64,000 nt of DNA from Fragilariopsis cylindrus CCMP1102 (taxonomy: Eukaryota > Bacillariophyta > Bacillariophyceae > Bacillariales > Bacillariaceae), in contig FMBT01000364.1 of NCBI GenBank assembly GCA_900095095.1, positions 1 through 64,000 of the forward strand, given 5' to 3'. This document shows, in pieces, positions 34,029 through 45,873 of the stretch. The notes beneath the pieces were generated by a model, which saw nothing but the letters and a program-made list of their open reading frames with translations, had not been told where the DNA came from and did no database searches. Position 1 is the first letter of the stretch, and every line of letters starts with the position of its first letter. A program made the translations under genes and the position numbers.

Positions 34029-36465
34029 ATGATGGTTCTTCGGGGATCATTGGCGATGGTGATGATGCCGATAACGTTATTACTATTATTATTTTCTTCT
34101 TCGCTCACTGATAATAATAGTAATATTGTCGTCCACGCTGAAAAACCAAAGCCGCAAATACAAACCGTTAAAAGAGTGTGGATTATATTAGCACCAAGTT
34201 CCATTCCTGGAGCTGGATTAGGCATGTACAGTGGTAACAAACCATATATCGTCGATGAATTGGTATCGGATTCTGACTTAATGATCCCAACATGGGATCT
34301 CGATTATCACAACGGATTAGACGAATATTCTTTTCTGTAAGTTATGTTAAGGGTGAATGAAATGTAATGTAATGTAGTATAGTATGAAAAAAAAAATAGT
34401 GTAAACTATTACTACTTATTACAATTCGTATTTTCTTACCCGTTCCTTCCCTGTGCCTTTTTTTCTTGTACCAGGTGGGATGAATATACATGGAGCTCAT
34501 GTAAGTTGAGGTCGGGCAAATACAAGTATCAGTATTAAGTGGATTCGCTGATTTTTCATTCTCATCCATACCTATTTTTCTTCTTCATTATTTTATCGCA
34601 ATAAATAGCCATGTTTCCTGGAATGTTAGACGACACCGAAGATATGAGTACGACGTCCACAATCAGTTCCGGATTTGGGGCTGCTATTAATTGTATGATG
34701 CCACTTGTGAATGTTGCAGACGAAGATCAATGGTCAGCTGAGACAGCGTACGCGTTAACGAGATCAGGTCTATCCTCCAAATCACCCTCCACTGGAGCGA
34801 ATACCCCGATGGTAGGACGACGATTTATTGCGATCGACAATATCAAACCCTTCAGTGAATTATATGCCAGTTATGGTGAAGGATACTTTGATGGACGTCC
34901 TGCTTATGATTTCGTACCATTTGATCGACATTACGATAGGGCTGACGTATTGATCAATACATTTATTAAAAATGTTACTACGTTGCAAGAGGACGATACA
35001 TCGATAGACAGATTCGTGAGTAGTAAAAACTTTGAACAAGAATTATGGGGATTTATTGTAGAATTGCGACAAATTTGGGACAAAAGTAAACTAATGTTTG
35101 CAATACCTGGTGACAATACCACATCAATTGATGATTTGGAAGAGATATTAGATGCAGGTGGTAGCGCAAAACAAAATTACCAAGATACTATAAAAAATCA
35201 AGAATGGATGGACAAAAATGGTCAATGTATAGATAACATCCGGGATGGGATTAGTCGGATCCCAGATGCCGGCGTGGGGCATTTGCTTCTAGAGATATCA
35301 AAAGGGGGGGTCTTGTTTCGCCGGCGCCTCTGGTTCATCTTGCTAATAGGACATCGCTGACCATATATGATCATATGATTACAGAGGAGGGACACTGGAA
35401 ACGTAACGTCGACTCTCCTATTCATCAACAACTTGTGTTGAATTATTGTTTTGGACATCGAGATACACGTAAGTTGTATATATATATATATATATATATG
35501 CATTTATTTTTTCTCTGTATAGATTTATTCTGACTTTTGCATTGCTTTTTTCATACGTTGTACGCACATCATTACCACACAACAAACACATATTGATTCA
35601 TGAAAATGACGCAAATGGAATGAAATCACAGTATTGCTGTTATGCCCGTACGGTCATCTAAACTTTCTATGAATCACGATCATAAGAATCCTAACACGAA
35701 GGTTGTTTGGACTGAAAAGAAACGTTTGCGTCATCCCGAGTGGTTTGAACAACCACTAGAGGAATGGGGGAAAACGTTCCATTCGGGACTATCTTTGGAT
35801 TATGTCGCTTTGAGAGATATCGAAGAAGGAGAAGAGATTACTCTTGATTATGGAATTGAATGGGAAAATGCTTGGCAAAAACACGTAAAGACTTTGATCC
35901 GCCACGACCGAGATATATACCAGCCTTTGAATTGGACGAAATGGACGATTTAATCATCCCCACCAAATTCGAACTTGATAAACAATTGGATGGTGTGTTG
36001 ACATTTTGTCGTACTTATTACTTCCCCGATAATTTTGATATCTCTCCTTTTAAATTTAGAACCCCCGAAGATGAGGATGATGAAGCAGAATACCACTATA
36101 CGTGTCGAGTATTGATACGAAACGACACTGACAATAGTTACACGGTTGAGATCACTGAGGCAGAAAAATGGTTAGGACGGAAAGACATGTATGAAACAAT
36201 GTATGAAACATCCGCAATGATCCTTTTTAACATACCACGGGATGGAATATTTTTCAGAGACAAAAATTATGCAAGAGATCATCACCAATTTTGGAGTTTT
36301 CGTCATGATATGAGATTACCAGACGAGTTACTACCTGATTTATGGAAAAATACCGGTAGTTATAAGAAGAATGAAACAGAATCTGAGAAGGCATCAATGA
36401 CAAAGTCGTCAAAAAGAAAACAAAAAGAGAATTATAATATTATTAGAATGAACAATAACTTGTAA
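34029..36465 (+). CDS. Secretory-type protein with two SET-like domains
   Basis: Four exons: 34029-34336, 34475-34500 (26-base microexon), 34609-35468 and 35632-36465, all GT-AG. The chosen Met is followed by a signal-type segment (MPITLLLLLFSSSL). First SET-like unit: SSIPGAGLGMYSGN, DEYTW across the microexon, GFGAAINCMMPLVNV, and FSELYASYGEGYFDGR. Second: RIPDAGRGAFASRDIKRGGL, LNHDHK-type NHDHKNPNTKVVW, and RDIEEGEEITLDYG (the GEExxxDYG motif). The two thus share the SET order of GxG, NHxxxPN and Tyr. Slips at 35268, 35670 and 35888 are each cured by one base (GGC to GGCC, CTATG to CTAATG, GTAAAG to GTAAAAG). SET domains methylate protein lysines; with a signal peptide the target is unclear. 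Confidence 0.76.
34475..34500 (+). other. 26-base microexon of the SET gene
   Basis: Flanked by TACCAG before it and GTAAGT after it. Inclusion keeps the frame and yields SFLWDEYTWSSSMFPG across both junctions; WDEYTW sits at a conserved SET position. Skipping would shift the frame. Confidence 0.8.
35476..35499. repeat. TA dinucleotide repeat in a SET-gene intron
   Basis: A (TA)n tract of about 24 bases directly downstream of the GTAAGT donor at 35469. Such a tract can form a short hairpin and is likely length-variable. Confidence 0.9.
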
Positions 36466-36989
36466 TGTAGTGGTAGTAGTAGTAGTAGTAGTAGTAGCAG
36501 CAGTTTCCTTTAATAATAATTAAAATGTACGGATTATGCTTATATACTTACTTTGAATATTATAATACTATAGATGCCCAATAACTATAGTATCATCATC
36601 AATGTTAAAAAAGGTCTAAAACTCTCTCAAGTACGAGATTTAAAAAAATGTTTTAGATTATCAGATTTCCGAACCCCTGCTAAACTAAGAGAATAGTGGA
36701 TGTATTTACGGAGTATTTACGTGTTATTTTTGAAATTTTAACATGTCAGCAGCATGTCACGGCATCATGCACAGATATCTCATATTCACACATCCTCAGT
36801 TTCCGTCGATCATCGCCGATAATACCAACATTAACATTGATCATACCTCTGTGTGTGGTTTTCATGTTAATCACAAGAAACTACTACTGTATCTCCATGG
36901 AATCAGGTTTTGTATATTGATTATTTCGTTTCACCTGTTAAAGCGAACGAAGTCAATACGGTAGGGGGGGGAAACTTTTCGTTTCACTG
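36466..36989. other. Spacer with GTA repeat
   Basis: Begins with a (GTA)n run at about 36471-36498, directly after the SET-gene stop, then AT-rich sequence. No gene seen. It should contain the promoter of the following gene. Confidence 0.45.
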
Positions 36990-39547
36990 ATGTCGGGGAC
37001 GTGGTGTACGTACATCAGTAGCGTAGATGAAAGGGGAGAAAAATCATCTGAAACACACAACGATAGAAGCACCTGTGCTTGCAAAGATAAAAGCAACGAC
37101 CGACGCACAGCAATGATGGAAACGAATTGCAGCGAAGAATCATCATCAAAGGTGATAATAGTGGAAGAAGCAGTCACAGAAACATTAGAAGAAGAAAAAC
37201 TGGACTGTCAAGAATCGGCGACGACAACGGCGATCGACTCTCCTCCTCAGCAGCAGCAGCAGCAGCGCAACGAAACATCAACGAAAGACAAAGAGGAAAC
37301 TCATCATTCTTCTATCACTAAGGTTGAAGAGAATGATGACGATGATGTTGAAATGGATTTAGACCTGGATGATTTATTGGGTAGTAACAACACTAATGAT
37401 ATTGACGTTGACGTTGATGTTGACGTTTTTGATGACGACAAAAAACACGTACACAACAACAACAGCGAGGACGATAATCTAGACTTGGACTTGTTGGATA
37501 CATTATTGGGTAGCGATGATACTGATGACATTGATAACAAAACCAGCAATAATAAAGAAGACAACAAACATAACTTCAACGTCAACGAATTAACCGTCGT
37601 CGAAAGAAAATTTGTGGTCGATACAGATACCGACGAAAAAGAAGAGGATGCTGTTCATTTTTCTTCATCTATGACCTTTAAAAAAGATAAGGTAGCATTA
37701 GAGTTAGATGCCTTATTAGATGATGATGATGGTGGTGATGATGGTGATGGTGATGGTGATGGTGATGGTGATATCGAAATCAATTTTGAAGCCGTAGATG
37801 AAGAAGATGAAAAGGATAATGATGAATCTCATCTAGTAGTAGTGATCGACAACAATACCAATCCTATTAAGAAAAGTCATGATGGTGATGTTGTTGTAAA
37901 ACGAAAACCTCTTTTCAAGTCTCCAAAGTCTTCGGACAAAGTTATATCTAACATTAAGAGAAACAAAACAACAGCAACCCGAAGAAAGCAACCTTTATGG
38001 GAACCTAAAAGAAGAGCAGCAAAGAAATCGACTGTTGAATTGAAAAATAATTCGTCGCTATCGTCGTCACCGTCAAAAAAGACCACGATGACTGCAAGGA
38101 ATCGAATCAAAGACTACTCAACGGATTTGAATATGGATATGAATCAAAACAGAAAGAATCCAAAAACTACCTTAACCAATATAACTTCCTCCTTAATCTC
38201 ATTGGAATCGTCTATGAGACGATCGTTTATGTCTGCAACAGTAAGTTCGACGAGAAGATTTGGAAAAAAGTCAAATTATTTGTTTGGTGGGAAGGGAGAG
38301 ACGAAAAAGAAGGATATGGCATCCACAACAAAATTATTGACAGGATTGGCGGGGAGATCGTTTATGTCTGCAACTGATAGTTCGATGGGAAGATTTGGAA
38401 GAAAAGCGATCGATACTGGAAAGGGAGAAAAGAAGAAGAAAAAGAATAGTGTTTCAAAAGTGGTGGTAGTAGGGTCGGGGGAAGAGAAAATCCAACTTCT
38501 GGTAGTAAAAGAAATTATGGGAATAAAAGAAGGACGAATAATAGTATTGGATTATCATTTATGTCACCAACATTTTCATTTACGAATTTGGTCTCTGAGA
38601 AACGAAGTGCCGAAAAGGATAAATTAGAAGATAAGAAAAGCATGGAAAAGAAAACCATTATCAATCTTACACCGTGGAAAAATGAGAAGAAAAAATTACA
38701 TGCACCGGTGTCACCTCACAATAAAGAATATTCTTCACAAACATCATCTCCTCGAAGATCTTCTCCTTCATGTACATCACCTATCTTTGCAAAAACAATT
38801 GCTTTCAACAACAAGGTAATAAAGACGCAAATGATTCAAAAACAAAAATTACAGGAGAGAGAAAATATCGCAAAGAAAATCCTCGTTGATCGTAGTCCTA
38901 GGGGTGAGGACAAAGTAAAAGTGATTCCATTTCTCCATCATCACGCCCATCTTGATACCCCTATTGGTGGGATGCAGCGACCTGCTGCCAAGAAGAATCA
39001 ATTCATTATTCGGGACGCAAACCTGCAAAGCAAACTTCATCCTGAAGGCAGTCGGATCAAAGTTAGGTTTGACACGAATAATACTACTACTACTACGACT
39101 CCAATCAAATCTATTTCTCCTGAAATAGAAACTGCAGGAAGACATAATGATTGTTCATTTGAATCGCATGTATCGTTAAGTTCTCAGTGTACCGTCGAAT
39201 CATTTGCTAGTCCCACGAGGGAGGGAATTCGTGGTTGTCAATCTAAGTTTGATCCATTTCTTCATAAAAATAATAGGGGCCCATGTGAACTTTGTGTTTT
39301 TCATCTACCAGAAAAAGAAAAGGAACAATTAAATGAAGAGGGTAGACATTTGTTAGTTCAGTTTACGGCAGGTGGCTGTCGAGACTGTCTTATATTTCCA
39401 AACCATGATGCAACTAATGGTGTTCGACTGTGTCATAAGTGTCATTCTGCTTCTCATCGAGAAATGCAAGAACGGTGTCGTAAAAAGGGAAATGACTCTG
39501 CCACTATTGGGTATTCATTTTCAAAGGTAGAACTTAGGGGAAATTAA
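36990..39547 (+). CDS. Acidic/basic low-complexity protein with a C-terminal cysteine cluster
   Basis: About 852 residues after bridging a slip near 38494, where one A in GAGAAAATCC restores GSGEEKNPTSGSK. The first third is strongly acidic with three LDxLLG-type repeats (DLDDLLGS, LDTLLGSDDTDD, ELDALLDDDDGG). The middle is basic and carries a repeated phrase: RSFMSATVSSTRRFGKKS and RSFMSATDSSMGRFGRKA, with SFMSPTFSF later. The C-terminal ~70 residues have paired cysteines: CELCVFH, GGCRDCLIF and LCHKCHSASHREMQERC, which would bind one or two zinc ions. I do not recognise the family. The spaced acidic leucine motifs look like short docking motifs. Likely nuclear or cytosolic. Confidence 0.6.
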
Positions 39548-40485
39548 TCATTGGATACATATATGATGAAAAATTTACTTGGTAGATAGTCCTACATATT
39601 TGATCAAACAAATTGATTTAGAAAAGATTAGATTGAAACTACCATGATTATAACTGAATACTGTGGATCTGCTGATCCTGAGTCTCCTGTTGCTGATGAA
39701 AGTGTTTAGCTCCTCAAAGTTTTGTTTTTCGTATAGAAAAAAGCTTGTAGTATGAACACGGCTTTTAGGCTTCATTATGTAGTGTTATATCGGTTCTGTT
39801 CGTATAAGGAATTGATATCTTTCTCACATAGACGAATGTAATGGTTCTGACAGTCTTCCACTACTTATTGCTGTTATGATGATAACTATAATGATATTGA
39901 TGATAAGAATAGTAAACAGACAGTAACATTTTTGCTTCTTTTTGCTTTTTTCGACTTGTATAGGGATCAGCAAACAAGCGACAGCGCTAACAATAGCAAC
40001 GATCAATTGATTTTTTTTAATGGGGCTGTAACAGGGGCAGTCGGTGGAAATAGAATAGCCCTGTGACTGAAATTAGGACATTTAGCTTAGAAGTCATCAC
40101 TTATACATTTCTCCCCCGTATTTCCATCAACCCTAAATGAAGCAGTCCGTCCCCCTTCACCTTCATTTCCATTTCACGCAAAAGAAAGAGTCATAGTTTT
40201 TGGTTTTTTTGTGACTGCACTATTTAACATTATTGACTGATTGATACTGATTGGCCGCTATTTAACAAAAACCTTTGCCTCGTTAGCACTGTCTCGTACT
40301 TCTGGTACAGTAAGCAAAAACAAATCTGTATCACATTAAGAACATACTATTACGTTTAGAATTAATTGTTCATAATAGATATATATACATATGTATATAT
40401 AATCACATATCAAACATATACAAGTCAACAGACAACGGACAACAGACAACGAACCAACCAACAGTAAGGATAATTTATTAGTATA
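39548..40485. other. Intergenic, no gene seen
   Basis: About 940 bases between two plus-strand genes. A TATATACATATGTATATATAATC stretch lies near 40380-40403, followed by CAACAGACAACGGACAACAGACAACG at 40426-40452, a short direct repeat just upstream of the next start codon. Confidence 0.45.
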
Positions 40486-42391
40486 ATGCCTCGATTGAGC
40501 AATGGTGGCAATATTAGCAGCGGCAACTTCTCGGGCGTTGGCGGCGGCGGTGCACAAACGACGACGGCGACGACGACGGCACATCATCCATCGTATTTAA
40601 TTTCTGGTCAGAACGCAACAAAGAGAAATTCTAATAGCAGTATTGCACCAATTCTTCGTACGACGGCTGGATATGCTCCATCACCGTCATCACATAATGG
40701 AACCGAATTAGCGTCTCTTATAAATAGAGGAGCACCAATGGCGGATCCGTCACCTGCACCACCATCTGCTGGTGCTCCACAACAACAACGGTCGTCGATG
40801 CAATCCTTCGCAAGTCCTCATATTCGTGGTAAAGTTAGTCGGAACATTGCGGGATTGTTATCACCTCGTTCAACTCATGGACTACCCCTAACAACACAAT
40901 ATAATAATAATGATCAGGCACCTACACAACCAAGTCGGGGTTCCATTATGAGAGCCGCCGAAAGTGGAAAAGGTAATTTATTGCCAATGAGAGGAACAGC
41001 TCCCACCACACAACAACCATCAGGTGTTCGACAACAACAAAGAATACCCAAACGGCAAGCTCCTGCTCGTTCGAAAAGTTCTGGTCCAGCGTATTCCTCT
41101 GCAACTACTCTACCGCGAACCCGACAAGACATAAGGGGTGGTGATGCAGGTCGTCATCTCCTCAACCCAGTGGTATCAAAGCATATCTTCGACGACGAAC
41201 AGCAACCGCATCTTCTGATGATGAATTCGATTCAGCAAGTCATTCCGTTCGAAGAGAATTTGCCACTCATCGCAACAGTGTAGTGGTGGTCGTCGGAGTA
41301 GTGGTGGTATCAGTGTGTGTAGCACTGGTAGTGGTGGTACTAATACTGGTAGAGTACATTCCAATCCCCGAGGGCGGGGATTATGGGGTATTCCAAAAAC
41401 AATTAACTCATTTATCTCGAATGAAACTTGGACATGTTCTTCAGGTCGTTATCGTTTTAGCCGTTATGGCCTTGGTATATGAATCACATCACAAGGCATT
41501 ATTTGCAACATCACAATTAATACAATTCAAGGAGGAAGAATCACTTCTATTGTTGCATTTACAAAAAATTGAACAACAATCAATACAACTTCATGAAAAT
41601 TTAAGTCGACTAGCACGAATGGGTATAAATGGAGGTGGTGGCTCGGCGGCGGCAGTGGCCGACAGCAACGGGTTATCAGGCGGAGGAGATGAATTGGAGG
41701 ACGGCAGTGATGGGGGTGGGGGTGGGGGTGGTGGACGAGAAGTCGATTTTGATTTAATTCATAAACAAACTCAGCAGCTGTATCAAATGGAGGAGGAACT
41801 CAATCATGAAGTCAAGACGTTACAATCGCGTATACAGCTTAGTGCACGGAATCATATCATTCAAGAATTTGGAGAGGGGCCGGTACAGGTGGTATTAGAA
41901 TTGGACTTTAGTGGAAATAATAATAATAATAATGAACAAAATTCTTCAGGACAAGGACCACATCGGATTTCTATATTATTGTGGCATGATACTCCCCATG
42001 CTGCCTGGACGTGGTTAGAACAAATTGGAAATAATGTTTGGGATGGTGCTGAATTTAAATGGCAACAGGGTCATATCATCGATGCTGTTCCTAATCATAT
42101 CCATGGATCGAATCCAGATGATGGTAAAATCGAATTCGTCGAACATTCCCAACATGCACATCAGGCTTGGACCGTTGGTGTACGAGAATCTGATAAAGGT
42201 GCTATGGGTATGTATATTAACCTACAAGATAATTCTGATTTACACAAACATGAAACTTGTGTTGGTAAGGTAATTGATGGTTTCGATGCCCTCCAAAGAC
42301 TTTTGGAGGCAGCGAGAGGCGAACAAGATTCGTCCATTGCTATCCGGAAGGCAACAGCTATGCATTACGTTACTAAAAAGGCGGGTATATA
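40486..42391 (+). CDS. Membrane-anchored cyclophilin-like protein
   Basis: About 635 residues after bridging slips near 41195, 41280 and 41398. The N-terminal ~260 residues are Ser/Thr/Gln/Pro-rich and basic, with short conserved bits (SPHIRGKVSRNIAGLLSPRS). After the slips the better reading is Gly/Ser-rich (SGGRRSSGGISV) leading to RGRGLWGIPK. A single membrane helix (HVLQVVIVLAVMALVYE) is followed by a coiled coil (LLLHLQKIEQQSIQLHENLS; QTQQLYQMEEELNHEVKTLQ). The C-terminal ~170 residues are cyclophilin-like: RISILLWHDTPHAAWTWLEQ, GHIIDAVPNHI and CVGKVIDGFDALQRLLEA. Classic PPIase catalytic residues (FHR.., Q, W) are not evident, so it is probably an inactive, lumen-facing cyclophilin fold. 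Confidence 0.66.
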
Positions 42392-43146
42392 ACAAGACAA
42401 GACACAAAACTATAACGAATTTCTTTGTTGTTGTTGGCATCATAATTTTTTATCTAGATAGAAAAAGTGTTCGAGATTTGCCATTCTAAATCTCCTATAT
42501 TAAAAACAGTACATAGTAAAGCTAATCGACAGTTTATATAGTACGGTAGCATTGTTGCATAACATTTAGTTTGTAGAATTAGGATATAGTTTGAAACGAT
42601 ATACTTTTCACAAGCTATTTGTATGGAGAGGATTTAGTTCAAATTAGATTGCGTCGTCAGCATTTTTTCATTGTCGGTGCATGGATTGATCACTAAGTAT
42701 AGGATATATCAAATACGCAATACGCTGATAAACATAAAGGGCCGTATATAATTCAAGAGACCAGATTCGATGCCATTATAAGAACAAAAATAAAATTAGA
42801 CAAAATAATCAACTACACTCTCTAGTATACATTTGTGATTACTGCTATTATATGATCTCGTATCTCATAAACTAAGTCGAGCTGGTTCTTTTTTCGCGTA
42901 AATAAGCACCAACAGGTAGAGTGTATGCGATGGTATTCGTTAATACTCGGTATTTGGTCGGGCCAAACAATTTTTCCTTCTTCTTCTTTGCATCAAATCA
43001 GGTAACAACCGTGCGTATCCGTATCTTATGTATCGTTCCTTGCCATGATATCCTGTTGTGATGGTATTAATAAATATGAGCTGACTACTTTTTCTTTCAA
43101 AATATCGAATCGATCTCTCTCAATATTCTGATTTTAATCGAATCAG
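42392..43146. other. Convergent 3' spacer
   Basis: About 750 bases between the cyclophilin-like stop (+) and the bestrophin stop (-). AT-rich with no gene seen. Confidence 0.45.
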
Positions 43147-45112
43147 TCATCTGCGTTCTGGGGATGGCGAGGATCGGGTAGGTACTCGGTCACCGGCTTC
43201 GACCCAACGACTAGCAGCGCCAAAATTAAGTTCTGAGACCAGCACGTCTACTCGTATATTTTGTTGAGGATATCCATCATTACCAAATGGATCCAAAAAG
43301 CTCTTCGATAACTCCAGCAATCCCTTGAAGAAATGTGTCAAGACGGCACATAATGGAATGGAAAGACTACCCAATTCAGGATACAAAGAGAATGGTGCCA
43401 ACCACACTAACGTATCTACTAGTATTTGGACCAACTGAACGTAGGCGAGTGGCATACGTCCGGCACATAAGTCACCAATTGAAAAATACTCAGCTCGTAA
43501 ATCGGTCAACCTTCTAATCAATTCACGCTCCGAAGCATCACCACCAACGAGTGTCCCATCACGAAATCCCTCCAATGCATATCTAAATATTAACGAATGA
43601 ATTTTTGGTTTTTAAGAAATAGAAAGATGAGGAATCTTGTGGTCAATAACATTTCTGGATAACGAAATTTTAGATATACACTATTTTTCAAACTTACACT
43701 CCAACCCATTGCATTAGCATGTCTAAAACACAAACACAAGAACAAAGATAGAAATAAAGGATTTTGTCAGATTGATGTCACGTTTAGAGAATGATACTCG
43801 GTTTGGAGACTGACTCTACTCCCACGTGCGCGAAATCTTACATGTATACTGTGAGGGTGGAAGTTCGGAATCCAGCAATGTTCGGACCTCTGCATGTGTC
43901 AATTCATTAACACGTTCCATATATCGTAGTCCATTTTCACTAAGTAAAACAGGACCGATTGCATTTTTTTCTTGGTTCTCATCGTCGATGTTTTTTCTCC
44001 GCCCGCCTGTCCATCCTTTATCAGACAGGCCCTATATAATAATATTATGAAATATTCTTCTTGGTTAGCTTTTAAAAATATTATTGCTCAAGTAAAAAGT
44101 GACCGTTGAAAATAAGTTTAATACTTACATTTGAATTGGTTGGTAAAGCAGCCCAGAAGCTATTGATCAAATAGAAACGAAACTTGTTAGCTTTTGATAA
44201 CACAACACACACAAAAAAGAATGATCAAAAAATAGTATATATATAAAGTCTAATGACAAAATTCACTTACAAGGTATGACTTAGCCGTATGAGTCTTGTA
44301 CATGTATTCACTAGGTCTTCAGCATTATCACTATATTTTGACATATTCTCACCATCAATCGCTTCACTAGGTACTCGTTCTGCATTGGTTGTAATGATCA
44401 AACATATATCATTGATTCGACCCTGGATTGCTCTGGTCGTAAAGTAAACTGATCTCCAATACGAGTATGCCTGGCTGGTAAAGAATGCAAGTATGAAGGT
44501 ACATAACGTTAATTGGTATTCCCATAGGGCCTTCAATCCTATTAATTGTTGAACTATTGGCTCATCTACCGGGGGTACAGATTGGAAACTCCAAATTGTT
44601 TCTGTGTGCGAATGAACGAACCAATTCACTGATATTCCTATACAGATGTTGATAATAACATCTCTGTACGTCATTGCAAGTGCCGTGCCTTTCCATTGAC
44701 TCCAAAGCCAAAATGCATCGGGGTCGTATTCACACAAAATTGGACGATTTGCAGCGTCGGAAGTAGCCCCTTTATATTTTGATGCGATTTTAAAACAGGT
44801 TGAGTGAACGCTTATTTATGTAAGGAAATAAATATAATAGTAGATAAATGACAAGATTTCGAATCGAGTTTACTTACATTCAGCCATTTCGTTGAGTTTT
44901 TTACGTCTACTTGACTTCCATGCTGGGTAGGATGGTCTACCCTTTTTTACTACTACCGAGAGTAGTTCAGTGACTTCATCCTCTGTTAGATAAAGTTGAG
45001 TAGTCTCTATTCTACCGGAAGTTGGCACCCTCGTCTCTGATCCCGTTGGCACGAAAAATCCAAAGCATGATTGGAATAGTAGAATACTACACAGTATGGA
45101 TGAATATCTCAT
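43147..45112 (-). CDS. Plastid bestrophin-like anion channel
   Basis: Six exons: 45112-44878, 44769-44271, 44159-44129 (31 bases), 44031-43842, 43722-43698 (25 bases) and 43582-43147, all GT-AG, giving 471 residues. The leader (LLFQSCFGFFVPTG) has a Phe-type plastid-import motif. Bestrophin features: TALAMTYRDVIINICIG first helix, KALWEYQLTLCTFILAFFTS, SYWRSVYFTTRAIQGRIND, then LVQILVDTLVWLAPFSLYPE, KGLLELSKSFLDPFGNDGYP and QQNIRVDVLVSELNFGAASR. Bestrophins are pentameric Cl-/HCO3- channels; algal thylakoid members feed bicarbonate to the pyrenoid or tune the proton-motive force. That role here is inference from targeting. No frame slips, and splicing restores one open frame. Confidence 0.88.
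43698..43722 (-). other. 25-base microexon of the bestrophin gene
   Basis: Lies between TTTTAG and GTAAGT on the minus strand. It encodes the YMLMQWVGV junction region and keeps the frame from TYT... into YALEGFRDG. Confidence 0.8.
44129..44159 (-). other. 31-base short exon of the bestrophin gene
   Basis: Lies between ATAG and GTAAGT on the minus strand and encodes FFWAALPTNSN. Inclusion keeps the reading frame from RLSHT. Confidence 0.8.
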
Positions 45113-45371
45113 GGTAATCGACGTTTATTCTGCTGCTGCTACTGGTTACAGTCTATGATAATCGTCTGGCAACATTATTGGTAAGCAGTAGGAGGATCTG
45201 TTCTTCAATATGATTGGCACCCATCAATACACAATTGGCAAGTCAAAAGATGATGTCGTGAAGTTAAATTAAATACAGGTGATGTTCAAGCAATATTCAA
45301 ATAATAATATATATATGGCGCGCCACAACCGCCCCCTTTTATTATTTTCCATCCCCCCCCTCCCCGAGATA

Positions 45372-45645
45372 TAATGAACAGAAATCAACAGAAGATACTG
45401 AGGCAAAGATTAAACAATCTAATGAAGAGAAGGAAATTCTTGAGCAAATTTGCTCTCAGCTTGAAGGAGAAAATGCAGAGCTGAAGAGTGATGATCATGA
45501 AGCTGGGCGTAAAGCCGACAATTGTCGTGACAGCATCTTGGCAATGAAGAAGAAGGAAATGTTAGTGCAAAGGAAAATAAAGCAGTCCTTAACATCACTA
45601 CAAGTAACTATGATGATTGGGAGGAAGGCAACTGGTGTTGGCTAA
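45372..45645 (+). pseudogene. Coiled-coil coding relic
   Basis: An open frame without a start reads TEAKIKQSNEEKEILEQICS, then QLEGENAELKSDDHEAGRKA and LAMKKKEMLVQRKIKQSLTS. It is clearly coiled coil by heptads. It follows C-runs (45333-45365) and an AscI-like GGCGCGCC. The remaining spacer 45113-45873 is AT-rich. It may be the end of a lost or mobile gene; I do not recognise it. Confidence 0.4.
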
Positions 45646-45873
45646 TTACTGAACGATGGTAGCAATTGTTAAATTGTTTAAAAGACCAATTGATTCTTGA
45701 GATGAATGTTGCTTGAATTAAAAGTAAATAATATAAGTATGCATTTTTGTACTACTGCTGTATCGCGGGGGTACTGTAGTACTAAATGTATGTAACTAAC
45801 TTGAAGCTCATTAATAGTCGATGACATATATTATACACTACAAAAAGTGCGGAAAGAATTATTACATGATAAA

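Noticed and set aside
41283-41400. Poly-Val stretch that could pass as a membrane helix
   Set aside because: It comes from reading GTGGTGGT repeats in a shifted frame; the Gly/Ser-rich frame fits the flanks better.
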